A stretch of 64,000 bases of DNA from Hyposmocoma kahamanoa (GCF_003589595.1 NW_020654229.1:6462485-6526484); one strand, 5' to 3'; shown: positions 21,600 through 32,823, counted from the stretch's first letter. Notes: generated by a model from the sequence alone, not told the origin. Translations and numbers: made by a program.

Positions 21600-22935
21600 A
21601 ACGCAAGATTTCAGCACTTGAACTGGCAAAAACTGGTGCTAGGGAAAACTTTATTGGTCCCTATCCCTTTATAGGGATAGCATACAGCCTGACAAAGCTC
21701 ACTCTGCTAAATGAGTGCACACACACCTCCCAAGAAGTGTGGCTACAGAACAAGGGTTTTGAGCATTCAAAAGCCCTGATAGCTGCCTACAGTGCCAAAC
21801 ACTGCAGAGAAGCGGTCATTAAACAGGAATGCATCAGTTGTGGCTTGAACAAGCACATGTGAAATATCGGGCAAAAAGAGAATAGTGTAGATTCTGCCAC
21901 GAGGCTGTTGAAATTCCTGTGCATCTCCTCACCTAATGTTGCCCTTTGACAGGTGTACGAAGTTCCACAGGGAAGGCACAGGCCACAATCAGAGGACATG
22001 AAAATTGTCGAACCCAGGAAAGTCCTTCAGTTATTTAATTCTGTCAGCCTTGGCTCTGATCTGTAATTAGTGGTGATCATAATAGAACAGCTGCATAGGC
22101 CCCAAATGAAGCTACCCTAAGTGGTTTAGACCAAAGATTAAGATAAAATATTTTTCCATTTTAAAGTGCCTATGTGGTATATTTACCCTTGTTTATATGA
22201 ATAACAAGTTACACTTGGAGAATGTGACTAAATTCTACATAGGTATATAGAGATATATAAACAATACATTCGTGTTATCTACAACTTCATAAGATTAATG
22301 GCTATCGATTTGTGTAATCTAATCTACTTATAAATTCCAAAAAACACTCATTGGTGTACTGTATTCATTACATACTGAATAGGCTTTTGTCGCCGTTCTT
22401 GCATTTGAAGATGGAAAAAAGGCATTCCCAAAAGCAATTCTATGATAGTTAATTTTTCGTTAAATTATTAGTTTTAGTTTTAAATATTATTACGTTTAGT
22501 TTCTTTATTATTTGTTACTTGTTCAAGCAATCAGCTTAAACATTAACCAAGCTCAACAAATAAATAAAAAAATTATACGTTACGAAAAGGAAGTCATTTC
22601 TTTTTAGATTTTACACTAATACATTTTAGAGTTTCTTAATTATTTGTTATATTTCAAGCTGATGGCTATAAAACCAAAGCTTAAATAATACATAATAAAA
22701 ATTATACGTTATTTTTGGAAAAGACACTTACCTGAATTTAAATTAAGAACTTTAAAAAAAGAATCACAATCTAAACTTCTACCTGCCAACATTAAAAAGA
22801 ATTTGAAAATTCTACAAGTTTTCACAGTTAAGTTTACTTTAAAACTATTTTAAATAAACTCATTTGAACGAATATTGCTACTAAACCATTGCCTTACAAT
22901 TATATACTAAACACTATATCTGTGACATGATAGAC
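21600..22935. other. Stretch without recognised gene
   Basis: No exon found. ATTATACGTTA occurs at the ends of two similar AT-rich blocks (about 22575 and 22705), hinting at a decayed duplication. Confidence 0.35.
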
Positions 22936-22939
22936 AATA

Positions 22940-24291
22940 TAAATTATTTAAAAAAAAACTATTAAAGACCGATTTATTGTCGGTAATTCACCATATATTT
23001 TTATTACGTATATCGTAATGTTGTTTACCAGTGTTGCCAGATAGATTTTTGTACATTAAGTAGCCGATATTCGCCCAAGCCATAAAATCCCTAAAAAACA
23101 ATTTTACAATTCTGCTTGCTGCCGAATTGGGAATTAAGAGAGTTCATATTCCCCAATGTTCGGCAGCAATTTCCCATACATCGAAGTACTCAAACTCCCA
23201 AATGAGTCCAATCAAATGAAACACGTTCTATAATGCATTTATAATTTTTTTGTTGCATTATTGTGTGCCTTCGATTTTCATATCATGGAACTTACGGTAT
23301 GAGTTTCCATTGTGCTAAATCAAATCCGTGTAATTGACGTAGCAAGTAAATTAACAAGATTTACGGCAATTTGTTGTTGCCAGTCCGTAGCCAAAATAAA
23401 TTAATGCTTAAAGGGGGCATTCATTATCCTGCATTGCAGTCCGCCTTGCCGTCCACCGTGTAATGCAGAATTATAAAATGTAGTCGCAGCGAGCAAGGCA
23501 TCAGTAATCCTACAATACGTCCTGCGAGACGTCATATGTGACAGGACATGATAGTGTGTAAGCAGGGTCCTGCCTGTGAGGCGGACTGCCATGCAGGTAG
23601 TGAATGGGCCGTTTTACTGTGTAAAAATCAAAGTCCTGTAAAATTTGGTTTTGTGTAGATACATGTTTTTACCAATGCTACATACGCGGTCTCCCTGGTG
23701 ATAACTTTAATATAAAAATTCTTTCAACACTAGTTAACAATAAAATTATGGAATAAACAATGCTCTGAGACCTTGTGCACCTTTCAAGAGCACGCTAAAA
23801 GGGGGAAGTCACTATCCTGCATTGCAGTCCGTCTTGCCATCTGCCGTGTAATGCAAGATTATGAATGTAGTCGCAGCGTGCGAACCATCCTCCAATCCAA
23901 TGGTTTTTTAGGAATTTTATGGCTTGGGCGAATATCGGCTACTTAATGTACAAAAAGCTATCTGGCAACACTGGTAAACACCATTACGATATAAATAAAA
24001 AAAAATATGTCATATTTTTATTATAATAACGCACACACTCAACATAGCCCCGCACTAGGGAAATCCTGTGTCGCGGGTACCATGGACACACACATAGACA
24101 ACCACAAATTACACCCAAACTCACGAGATAAATAATTGTAGGCCATACAACTATTTCTTTCGGCCCGGGAATCGAACCTGGGACCTCTGCGTGGCAGTCC
24201 GGCATGGTAACCGTTCGGCCACGGAGGCAGTTAATTGTGGTGAATTACCGGCAATAAATCGGCCCTTTATTAGTTTTTTGTAAATAATTCG
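22940..24291. mobile_element. Long-TIR element interrupted by a SINE
   Basis: The left arm (about 22940-23100) has GACCGATTTATTGTCGGTAA, then CCAGTGTTGCCAGATAG and GGGCGAATATCGGC on the opposite strand. The right arm (about 23905-24291) is its inverted copy. The right arm is split at 24002-24232 by a tRNA-Gly-type SINE. A TGCATTGCAGTCCG-containing block of about 90 bp is directly repeated inside (about 23405 and 23800). No transposase. Confidence 0.75.
24018..24232 (-). mobile_element. tRNA-Gly-headed SINE, copy 1
   Basis: The minus-strand head reads TGCCTCCGTGGCCGAACGG (A-box), CTGCCACGCAGAGGTC (anticodon arm like tRNA-Gly GCC) and GGTTCGATTCCCGGGCC (B-box). A constant body with GTCTATGTGTGTGTCCATGG follows, then a TTAT-rich tail. 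It is inserted in the right arm of the element at 22940. Confidence 0.85.
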
Positions 24292-24463
24292 TTGGTATAG
24301 CGTCTAGCACGGTATGCTAGAAGACGTCGGTTCGAATCCGGCCGGATCGAAGGATTTTTTTTCTGAGTGTTCGATCTTTATATTTTAAAATTAAAAAAAA
24401 ATTATAAAAAACTAGTGGAGTAATTTCACAAAAAAATATTGAATATCAATTCAATAAAAAATT
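24292..24463 (+). mobile_element. Family B tRNA-bearing element, 5'-truncated copy 2
   Basis: It starts inside the tRNA-like A-box (TTGGTATAGCG) and has GGTTCGAATCCGGCCGGATC, GAGTGTTCGATCTTT, and the terminal ACTAGTGGAGTAATTTCAC plus a TTGAATATCAATTCAA palindrome. Confidence 0.7.
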
Positions 24464-24534
24464 TAAAATATTATATTATTATTACAGCAGTTAAATTTTT
24501 TTATTATTTGCTCAGGCAGCAAGCGACCGAGAAC

Positions 24535-24760
24535 GTTGGAGATAGGGCTTTCAAACGAGGCGCTTGTAGAAGCGCTGCAGCTCCGCGTCGTCTGAGCGTT
24601 TGTAGACGCGCCACTACTAAAATTCATATTATACTACCTAGTTTGCAAAAGTGGCGCGAATAAGCTTCTAATATTGTATGAAAATGGTAGTTTCGCAGCT
24701 GCAGCGCTAGTAGCGCCACAGACGCGCCACTGCAACGCTTCTACAAGCGTCTAATTTGAA
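24535..24760. mobile_element. GC-rich inverted-repeat element
   Basis: AGCGCTGCAGC, GACGCGCCACT and CTTGTAGAAGCG occur in both orientations around a short AT centre. It is a compact palindromic MITE without coding potential. Confidence 0.65.
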
Positions 24761-24886
24761 GAAATTAAATCATTCTATCAATAACATAAATGACTGAGAT
24801 TTTGTTAGCATTTTGTTTTTTAAATTTACTGTACGGACACGGGAACAATAACTCTCAATCAATCCAGATACATTTATAGTCTTCGG

Positions 24887-24926
24887 TCTTCTTCTTTTTT
24901 AAAATGCTATGGCTCCATCGAATTAA
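24887..24926 (-). repeat. LINE 3'-terminal hairpin fragment
   Basis: CTTCTTTTTT then ATGCTATGGCTCCATCGA is the reverse complement of the ATGGAGCCATAGCAT plus (GAA)n tail motif. Confidence 0.5.
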
Positions 24927-25212
24927 AGCGAAATAATATTGGCGGAGGTATCACTTGTACAGGGTCAAGACCACGTCAAGCTTGACATATAACATTTATT
25001 CACTACACACAATTAAACATTATCCCGCTTACTGTAAGAACGATTCAAAGTGTCCAACTTGACGTGCTCCTAATAGAATGAGACATCGTCATATCTTCTT
25101 CTTGGTCTGTGGTTAGTTGGTGAGTGTGTGCTTTTAGATTGGACGTCTTATTAATAATAATTCCTGGCGGTCAATTTAATGGATGAAACGGCCACAGTGT
25201 CAGGTAGCTAAG

Positions 25213-25317
25213 GGTCGTATTCCAGAACTCTACTCAATGCTCAATTCAGGACTTGGGTATGATTTCTAGTGCTTGAAATCATACTCAAGTCCTGACTTGA
25301 GCATTTGGAATACGACC
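25213..25317. mobile_element. MITE (GGTCGTATTCC family), internally deleted copy 3
   Basis: A 105-bp derivative with both outer ends retained and the centre shortened. Confidence 0.75.
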
Positions 25318-25319
25318 AT

Positions 25320-26593
25320 ACGAATAGAATAGGTAATAAATTAATTATAGAAATAGAAGCCGTTAAATCTCTAAAAAATTATTAAAAAAAATAAAACTCC
25401 ATATTTTTATTTTTTCATCATTCGCCATCAGTGAATGCACCGTACTCAGTACAAATTTACCACCTACCGTCGACACATGACGACAGTGACAAAATCTACC
25501 GTAATCGGCAGAGCCGAATTTTTTTTTTTTTGTAAAAGAGGTGCGCGATCGATGTATGCGGTTAAATTAATAATAACGTGTCCCATTTAAGGAAATCTTT
25601 TGATGCAGCAGTCTATCCAAATTGATTGATCATCCAGATTGTATTTGATAGTTGTTGTTTTATAAAAAGGATGAGATTTAGACTAATTTTTGCCAAGGTC
25701 TTCCTCTCCTCATCTTTGTAAATGTTTAGATTTATTTTTTAATACTTTTCTTATTGTAATTTTCTTTTGTAAGTAGTTTTGTAGTAAAAAGTATGCAAAT
25801 ATATATAATAATAAATATATATAAAATATAAAATGTTTTTTTTTTTTAATATTAACTTAAGTATAAAATAAAGTTAGGTACCTAATTCACTCTCATAAAA
25901 GGTTACTCTTACAAGGTTAAGTTACTATGCAAAGCATAACAATAGTAGATTGTACAACAAGTGCATAAAACGCGTCATATTACCCGAGACGAGCATAACC
26001 ACTCGAGCCGCAGGCGAGTGTGGATATTTAAGTCGAGGGTACAATGGGTTTTATGTATGAGTTATACACTCTTCTTTTCACTTCGTGAGGAAATTAAACA
26101 GTAATTTTACAAATAAACAATTATTTATGCATTTCTATTTCTTATCACTTATTAAAATTACTATTGCCTACTTTTTTAATTTTGTAATATAATAACACGG
26201 ATTAAAAAAAAAAAGTAAAACTTTATTTGTGCGTGGCTGTTGGCGCAGGCGTCATTGCCTCGGTTCTTAAACGACGGTTTTATTTTATGCACTAGAGCAC
26301 AAACTATATAATAAGAGATACTACGTACACTAGAGCATAAAATCCTATTTTATGCAGCCTATTTTATCCTATTTTATACCCAGCATAAATACGAACTTTA
26401 AGAGCATAAGAAGTGAAAATGAATAATAGCTGTACCATAATTACACTGTTTTGGCCCAATCACCGTAATTTCAGGATCTACCGTATTTTACGAGCAGAAT
26501 CACCGACGACCAGATTTTGGAGATGGCAACACTGTTCGCTAGTGTCAGTCAAAGTTTGTGGCATGGTTTGTGGTGTCAGTCATGTTTTGTTTT
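25320..26593. other. Stretch without recognised gene
   Basis: AT-rich with poly-T/A tracts. 26521-26593 belongs to the target into which the LINE at 26608 inserted; it may be upstream sequence of the ZAD gene. Confidence 0.35.
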
Positions 26594-26607
26594 GTGAGGT
26601 TTTCCCA
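26594..26607. repeat. LINE target duplication (left)
   Basis: GTGAGGTTTTCCCA, identical to 32113-32126. Confidence 0.9.
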
Positions 26608-26775
26608 GATTGCAACGGATGGGCTGTCAGGTCGCGGTTGAAAGGTGTGAATTTTGAATTTTGAATTTTGAATTTCGCTTTTCGACTCTAATTTCTCACT
26701 GAGAGTGTAAAATTGTGTCGTATTTTGTGTTGGTGGTGGTAAAAAAAAAAAAATAACATAGAGGCAAGTCCCCTT

Positions 26776-28245
26776 ATGTTCTGTGATTCCGACGACGAGG
26801 CGGAGCCCCCTGATAGGGGGCCTCGTTCTCTATCTGTATCCCCGTCCGTAAGCTCAATGGAGATCAACACCAGTGGTCAAAAGAGCAAGCGCCCTGCTTG
26901 CGCGGACATTGATAGCTCCGCTAAAAAGTCAAGACTCCCGCCGTCTGCGTCAGTTCAGCATACATATACCCTGGAGGGATACGAAAGTAACTCTGACTTG
27001 AAATATTCAAACATCGATGCTGGCCCCTTTCTGGTCCATGTTTCTCGCACAGAAAGTGACTCCTCTGCTTCCACAAATTCAATGCGTGCTTTAAAAATCG
27101 CCCAAACAATCTACAACAGCAAAGTCTCGGGAATTTTAGAAATAAAAAGCATTGGCAGGGACAAAGTATCAATTTACTTCCAAACACCACAGGATGCAAA
27201 CAACTTTATTGAGAGTCCGCTCCTTAACAATAAAAAACTTTTTGCTGTTATCCCCCGCTTTCACCTCACTCGCAATGGTGTTGTTCGCCAGATCCCCTTG
27301 GAATGGTCCCTCGAGGAATTGGTTCACTCCATCAAATGCCCCCCAAAGGTTAAAGTTATAAAGGCTAGGAGGCTAAATAAAAAGCGTATAATTGAAGGAC
27401 AAGCCACTTGGGAGCCATCTGCCACTGTAGTGTTGACATTTCTGGGACAGATCCTCCCCGAGAAAGTATTTTGTTTTAATATGTCTCTCCCAGTGGACCT
27501 ATATGCTCTACCCATCATTCAATGTCACAAATGCTGCCGCTTTGGACATGTTCGTGAACAATGCCGTTCTAATCCGCGTTGCTCCAGATGCGCCCAGAAT
27601 CATGATGGGTCCTCCTGCACCGTTCCAGATGATGCTGTGTCTTGTCTTCTCTGTTCTGCCTTCCATAAAGCTACAGATTCAAGGTGCCCTGAGCATGCCC
27701 GTCAAAAGTTAATTAAAAAAGTGATGGCTGAAGACAATATTGGTTACATAGAAGCTTCCAGACGATTCAGTTCTGTCCGGAAATCATATGCTGACATGAC
27801 ATCTCCTTCCCAGCACCCGCAGACTCCCCCCTCTCCCCACCCCTCTCAAACAGTTAGGTCTCCTCCCTGTACCCCTGCCCGCCCACAGTCCCAGATTCCT
27901 TCCACATCTTATCGCAAGACAACTTTTTCAGAAAGCCGCCACAGTCAAGAACAAACACAAGGATACGATAGATACTCACATAACCTCATAACATCTACAC
28001 CAAAATCTTTGCAATCTAATGGGTGTTCTCTCCTTAGAGACCACTCAAATAATAATAACCCTTGTTCTACTAGTCCAAATGACAACCTGTCAGATATTAT
28101 AACTAATTTAATTATAAATGTACTTTCCAAATTTAATGACATCTTACCGTACAATGGCCTTGAAATTATTCAAAGTATGATCTCAAAACTATTACAATCT
28201 CTTTTATCCAACAATGACATCAATTCTACAATGGAACGCCCGTAA
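26776..28245 (+). CDS. LINE ORF1, Gag-like RNA-binding protein
   Basis: 489 codons. The N-terminal 100 residues are Ser/Lys-rich and disordered. Residues about 105-230 resemble an RRM-like fold of LINE ORF1 proteins (ILEIKSIGRDKVSIYF). From residue about 250 come three zinc knuckles: CHKCCRFGHVREQC, CSRCAQNHDGSSC and CLLCSAFHKATDSRC. The C-terminal part is Pro/Ser-rich. It binds element RNA in the ribonucleoprotein particle. Its stop lies inside ORF2. Confidence 0.9.
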   Translation: MFCDSDDEAEPPDRGPRSLSVSPSVSSMEINTSGQKSKRPACADIDSSAKKSRLPPSASVQHTYTLEGYESNSDLKYSNIDAGPFLVHVSRTESDSSASTNSMRALKIAQTIYNSKVSGILEIKSIGRDKVSIYFQTPQDANNFIESPLLNNKKLFAVIPRFHLTRNGVVRQIPLEWSLEELVHSIKCPPKVKVIKARRLNKKRIIEGQATWEPSATVVLTFLGQILPEKVFCFNMSLPVDLYALPIIQCHKCCRFGHVREQCRSNPRCSRCAQNHDGSSCTVPDDAVSCLLCSAFHKATDSRCPEHARQKLIKKVMAEDNIGYIEASRRFSSVRKSYADMTSPSQHPQTPPSPHPSQTVRSPPCTPARPQSQIPSTSYRKTTFSESRHSQEQTQGYDRYSHNLITSTPKSLQSNGCSLLRDHSNNNNPCSTSPNDNLSDIITNLIINVLSKFNDILPYNGLEIIQSMISKLLQSLLSNNDINSTMERP

Positions 28246-31200
28246 TATAAAAAATAAAAAACACGAACTTATTTTTCTGATAAATAAATATCACCCCGTA
28301 GTTTTTGGTATTTCCGAGACATGGTTAAAACCGGGAGCCCTATTCAGAGTTCCTGGCTATGCATGCCTTCGGGATGACAGAAGTGATGGGTGGGCTGGAT
28401 GTGCCCTACTAGTGAAAAGGAACATCATATATACACAACTCTCCATCCCCACACACTCCACAGGCCTCCATGTTGTCGCTATTAGAGCACAAAACAAATC
28501 ATTTGTCTCTGTCTACATTCCCCATCCTAGCCTTGACCTCATCATAGAACTATCCGTGATCCTCTCATCCCTCCCTTCCCCCCTAATTGTTTTAGGAGAT
28601 TTCAATATACGCCACTCGCTGTGGGGATCTCACATCTGCGACTCTTTATCCTCTGCTTTTCTCGATCTTCTGGACAACACAAATTTATGTATAGTTAATG
28701 ATGGCTCTCCTACACGCAGAACTTCCCCCCTTCAAAATACCAGCGCGCCTGACCTAACCTTAGTCTCTCCTAGTTTAGCCCCTTCCACCTCCTGGCTTGT
28801 TCTGTTAAATTCCTTTGGTAGCGATCACCTTCCTATATTAATTTCAGTAGGAGACTCCTCACCTATCCTCACACCAGACCCCCCTCCCTTACTTAAATAC
28901 AGGCTTAGGCAGGCAGACTGGGACATTTACTCCTTGGTCCTGAACAGCAAAATTGTAAACATGCAACCAGTTCAAGTAACCCCCTCAACAGTTCTGCATA
29001 TATATTCAGAGTTCATCACATGTTTGCTTTCAGCCGCAGATGAAACGATCCCATTAAAAAACTCTGCAAATAGAAAAATTTCCTCTCCCCCGTGGTGGGA
29101 TTCGGAATGTTCTGCGTCAGTCAAGGAAAGAAATCGGGCAGAACTTGAATTCACATGTGACTTATCCTTTGAGAATTATTTAACTTTCCAAAAGATTTCC
29201 GCTCACACGAGAAGATTTCTGAGCAAAAAGAAATTTCAAGGATGGCGTGCATTCTGCGAATCTCTGGAACCCCGCACCCACCCGTCTACAGTCTGGAAGA
29301 GAATAAAATCCTTTCGCAGATCTCAGACTGATCACAACAACACCTCGTCTAACGACCCGACACCCTGGCTTGTGGATTTTATTACAAAATTATCCCCCCC
29401 TTTTGTTCCTTCAGAAGCTCCTACCGGTATAAACACCCCCTTGTCATCTCCTGACAGTATGAATGCCCCCTTCTCTTTAGAAGAACTAAGCTGTGCTTTG
29501 GACCATTTAAGGGATTCGGCGCCGGGTGCGGACGGCATTCCCTATTCGTTTATTACCAGGTCCTCTAATCCTACCAAAATTTTTTTTTTGAATATTATAA
29601 ACACAATTTTTGAATCTGGCATAGTCCCTATTTCATGGAAAACCCAAATTATCATTCCAATCATAAAACCTGGGAAAGACCCATCTAATGCAAACTCGTA
29701 TCGACCTATCGCCCTATCATCTGTTTTAGCTAAAATCATGGAACACCTAATAAAAAACCGTCTGGAATGGATAGTAGAGAGCAAGGGATTGTTACCCAGA
29801 AGCCAGTTTGGCTTCCGAAAAGGCATGGGCACTATGGACAGCCTAAGCATTTTTTCATCAGATGTTCGACTAGCCCTCTCCGAGGGAAAACACGTCATAG
29901 GTGTGTTCTTAGACATAACATCAGCTTATGATAACGTGAACCTTCCACTACTCTGGCAGAAGATGCTCAATCTGTGTATTCCTGTGAAGATGATCAATGT
30001 CATTTACAACATGTTTATGGGTCGCTCTATCGCAGTGCGTGTTAACGGTTCCACAACCCCCTCCCGTATGGTCTGGAACGGCTTGCCTCAAGGTTCCGTT
30101 CTTAGCCCTCTCCTTTTCAGCTTGTACACGTCTGACCTCGGCACTTCAGTCAATTGCTTCTGCAAAATCTTGCAATATGCAGACGATATCGCCCTGTACG
30201 CTTGTTCCAAATCTTTTTCAGATACTGAAAGACGCCTCAACTCTGCCCTTTTTTACCTAGACTCTTGGCTTACCGATCACGGCCTCTCTCTTTCAGCTAA
30301 CAAAAGCACAGCTGTCGTTTTTTCCCGCAAGAGACGCCTCCCTGAAACTGAAATACATGTTAATGGGGAAATCATAGAACTGAGGGAAAAAGTAAAATTT
30401 TTAGGCATTATTCTGGACTCAAAATTATCTGGCATCCATCACCTCAACTATATTTGTCAAAAAGCTGAAAAAAGCATAAATGTCCTACGTGCACTTTCTG
30501 GTGTTCGTTGGGGATCACATCCGTATAACCAAAAGCTCCTGTACAACGCAATCATTAGAAGTCATTTTGATTATGGCGGCTTCCTTCTGGAACCATGCAA
30601 CAAAATAGCCTTGGCTAAGATGGACAGAATCCAGGCAAGATGCCTGAGAATAATCACAGGTACCATGAAATCCTCACCAACAAACGCTCTTCAAGTCGAA
30701 TGTCTGGAGCCCCCTCTACATCTACGTAGACAATTCCTTGCTAATAGATTCCTCTTCAAGATCTTTCAATATTCTTCTCACCCTTTGCTTCCCGTATTGC
30801 AATCCCTGTCGGAGATTATCCCTTCCTCCAATTATTGGTCACACAAGAAACCCCCCCTTCTTATCAACAGTTTTAACAAAATTTCCAATCTCCCATTCCC
30901 TATTTACCAAAATTATATGAACCCGTTGTTTGAAACTGATTTTAAATGTTTAACGTTTCGCCCAACAGTCTATCTTAGTTTTGGCATCATGAAAGATACC
31001 CCTGGAGCAAACCAAGTCTTCAACGATATAGTTGAGAGAGAATGGCATGACTGGACTACTGTTTTTACCGACGCTTCAAAATTACACGAACATGGCGACT
31101 TGGGAGCCGCGGTTTGGTTCCCCAAGTTCAATGTCGTACTCAGTTTTAAATCCCCCTATCTGAATTCGGTCTTTTCGGGAGAGGCAATTGCAATACTCGA

Positions 31201-31921
31201 AGCCATTTTATATATTGAGTCCCATAAAATTAATAAATGTTTGGTTTTCTCAGACTCACTAAGTTGCCTCCAAGACATTATTAAGCTACCGTTTCATTCC
31301 AAAGACAATTTCTCCATCACCCTCCAAATTAAGGAAGCTCTGTACCGATGTCATTGTGCGGGAATTGAGGTAACTCTGGCCTGGATTCCCGGTCACACTG
31401 GGATCAGTGGCAACGAAGCAGTAGACGCCTTTGCAAAGGATGCGACAAGAATTGGCGTGTGCAAATACTGTAAGTGCTTTCCCAGAGATCTGCTCGCCAT
31501 GACTAAACCCCAAATGCTAGCCTCCTGGTCGGCCCTTTGGCAGGAATCACGACAAACTGTTGGTAGACACTATGGTAATCTCCAACCAAATCTACCCACT
31601 AAACCCTGGTTTTTTAAACGTCGCGATTTGCCTAAAAACATCACTTCCACTATTATTCGTTTGCGCTTAGGCCATGTTTGCACACCTGTATTTTTGCGTA
31701 AAATCAGAGTTCGAGATCACTCTCTGTGCGAGTGCGGCCTAGAAGACGGTACCTTGGAACACATTTTTTTCAATTGTCCTAATATTGCTGTTCCACTTTA
31801 TAACTTACTTTCTCCAAAATTCCCCCGCCCCGTTAACATAAACAACCTCTTAACTTTAGTGTTCTCCCCCCATATTGTTACTCTATGTAAATTTATCCAC
31901 TTAAATAACATATATTTATAA
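28214..31921 (+). CDS. LINE ORF2, endonuclease-reverse transcriptase-RNase H
   Basis: 1235 codons. Apurinic-type endonuclease at about 1-230: QWNARN, Glu35 in SETW, LGDFN and GSDHLPI. Reverse transcriptase at about 420-720: APGADGIP, YRPIALSSVLAKIMEHL, QFGFRKG, LDITSAYDNV, GLPQGSVLSPLLF and YADD at 655-658. RNase H at about 945-1075 with Asp953 (FTDAS), Glu990, Asp1014 (FSDS) and Asp1071 (NEAVD). A C-terminal C-X-C-X8-H-X4-C motif (CECG...H...C). All catalytic residues are present. The start is in the +1 frame relative to ORF1 with a 32-nt overlap, which suggests reinitiation or internal entry. Confidence 0.95.
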   Translation: MTSILQWNARNIKNKKHELIFLINKYHPVVFGISETWLKPGALFRVPGYACLRDDRSDGWAGCALLVKRNIIYTQLSIPTHSTGLHVVAIRAQNKSFVSVYIPHPSLDLIIELSVILSSLPSPLIVLGDFNIRHSLWGSHICDSLSSAFLDLLDNTNLCIVNDGSPTRRTSPLQNTSAPDLTLVSPSLAPSTSWLVLLNSFGSDHLPILISVGDSSPILTPDPPPLLKYRLRQADWDIYSLVLNSKIVNMQPVQVTPSTVLHIYSEFITCLLSAADETIPLKNSANRKISSPPWWDSECSASVKERNRAELEFTCDLSFENYLTFQKISAHTRRFLSKKKFQGWRAFCESLEPRTHPSTVWKRIKSFRRSQTDHNNTSSNDPTPWLVDFITKLSPPFVPSEAPTGINTPLSSPDSMNAPFSLEELSCALDHLRDSAPGADGIPYSFITRSSNPTKIFFLNIINTIFESGIVPISWKTQIIIPIIKPGKDPSNANSYRPIALSSVLAKIMEHLIKNRLEWIVESKGLLPRSQFGFRKGMGTMDSLSIFSSDVRLALSEGKHVIGVFLDITSAYDNVNLPLLWQKMLNLCIPVKMINVIYNMFMGRSIAVRVNGSTTPSRMVWNGLPQGSVLSPLLFSLYTSDLGTSVNCFCKILQYADDIALYACSKSFSDTERRLNSALFYLDSWLTDHGLSLSANKSTAVVFSRKRRLPETEIHVNGEIIELREKVKFLGIILDSKLSGIHHLNYICQKAEKSINVLRALSGVRWGSHPYNQKLLYNAIIRSHFDYGGFLLEPCNKIALAKMDRIQARCLRIITGTMKSSPTNALQVECLEPPLHLRRQFLANRFLFKIFQYSSHPLLPVLQSLSEIIPSSNYWSHKKPPLLINSFNKISNLPFPIYQNYMNPLFETDFKCLTFRPTVYLSFGIMKDTPGANQVFNDIVEREWHDWTTVFTDASKLHEHGDLGAAVWFPKFNVVLSFKSPYLNSVFSGEAIAILEAILYIESHKINKCLVFSDSLSCLQDIIKLPFHSKDNFSITLQIKEALYRCHCAGIEVTLAWIPGHTGISGNEAVDAFAKDATRIGVCKYCKCFPRDLLAMTKPQMLASWSALWQESRQTVGRHYGNLQPNLPTKPWFFKRRDLPKNITSTIIRLRLGHVCTPVFLRKIRVRDHSLCECGLEDGTLEHIFFNCPNIAVPLYNLLSPKFPRPVNINNLLTLVFSPHIVTLCKFIHLNNIYL

Positions 31922-32054
31922 ATATTGTTTTGCTGTTTTGTTTTACATTCTCAACTGAGTACTCCCGTAGTCCAACTTACCAACACCGGTTAATGTCCTA
32001 TTAGAGCTTAGCGAAAATTTTTTTTTTTTGTTTCGTTTTTTTTTCTTTCAACTG

Positions 32055-32112
32055 TGACATTGGCAAAATCATCAGTTCTCATATTGATGGAGCCATAAAA
32101 ATAAAAAGTGAA
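32055..32112 (+). other. LINE 3' hairpin and short tail
   Basis: CATTGGCAAAATCATCA pairs imperfectly with TTGATGGAGCCA around a loop, followed by an A-rich AATAAAAAGTGAA end. The same hairpin closes other retroposon fragments in this window. Confidence 0.7.
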
Positions 32113-32126
32113 GTGAGGTTTTCCCA
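32113..32126. repeat. LINE target duplication (right)
   Basis: GTGAGGTTTTCCCA, identical to 26594-26607. Confidence 0.9.
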
Positions 32127-32718
32127 AATACTTTATTCTCACTAATCTCACTTTACTCCTTTATTCTTTGATGAGCTGAGCTTGAATTCTTGTATTTTGT
32201 GGCTTGGACGCCATACTGTATAATCAAGAAAGTCATTATTTGTGTATATCTACGCCTTGACTCGTCTTTTTAATATAAAAATTAGTAGTTTGTGATATAA
32301 AAATAAGACTTGTTTTTGGTTAGTAAAATTCAGTTTTCCCGCGTCGTCTAATCAAAAATACAACCTAAAATGGCTATTCACTGTATTTTCATCACTTTAT
32401 AAGAATATATTGTGTACGTACTGTTTTATTTTCGATCAAAGAGTAAACATTAAATTGAGGTTATGGTGTATGTACAAACTTGTAAAGTTAACAATAATTA
32501 TGTAAATATATTGATATTTTTATAATTTATGTTCAAGGAGCTTAGAATAATCAAGGAGGCACTTTGTGTAAGTTATGTATATACAGAAAAAACTCGACAT
32601 TTTTTAGATTTCTGTGCCCGACAACTATGTATTTTTGCAAAGAAAGGGCCATTACTATAAGTCTCAGAGATTTAAAAAAATTGTTACAGCGAAGTTACTT
32701 TACAGATGTTACTACGAA
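32127..32718 (+). promoter_or_regulatory. Probable 5' region of the ZAD gene
   Basis: This sequence separates the LINE from the ZAD start codon. It holds a short upstream ORF starting AAAATGGC near 32369. No clear TATA box or initiator could be fixed. The transcription start may be here or beyond the LINE, before 26594. Confidence 0.35.
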
Positions 32719-32823
32719 ATGTGGGACGTAAAAGCTTGTCGAGCCTGCCTGGACACTGAAGGCAAGTTAGAGAAGATTGGAGAAGCCTCTAAGAGAATAT
32801 TTACAGCAGTAACTGGACTTGAA
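32719..32823 (+). CDS. ZAD gene exon 1
   Basis: 35 codons, MWDVKACRACLDTEGKLEKI onward: the first half of the ZAD with the first zinc cysteine pair. The donor GTGAGT follows GAA (phase 0). The ORF is open further upstream, but ZAD proteins normally start just before this cysteine pair. Confidence 0.85.

Larger units (their letters stand above)
26608..32112 (+). mobile_element. Full-length I/jockey-like LINE
   Basis: A 5505-bp element with a 168-bp 5' UTR, two open reading frames overlapping by 32 bp, a 3' UTR and a hairpin tail, bounded by a perfect 14-bp duplication. ORF1 has three CCHC knuckles and ORF2 has endonuclease, reverse transcriptase and RNase H. An RNase H together with knuckle spacing C-X2-C-X4-H-X4-C then C-X2-C-X3-H fits the I/jockey/R1 group. 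No stop or frameshift was seen, so it is young and may be competent. It lies in the same orientation as the ZAD gene, about 600 bp before its ATG. Confidence 0.93.

Noticed and set aside
32614..32718. Upstream in-frame Met at 32614 as the start of the ZAD protein
   Set aside because: ZAD proteins usually begin a few residues before the first cysteine pair. The extra 35 residues are unlike any ZAD leader, so the Met at 32719 is preferred.
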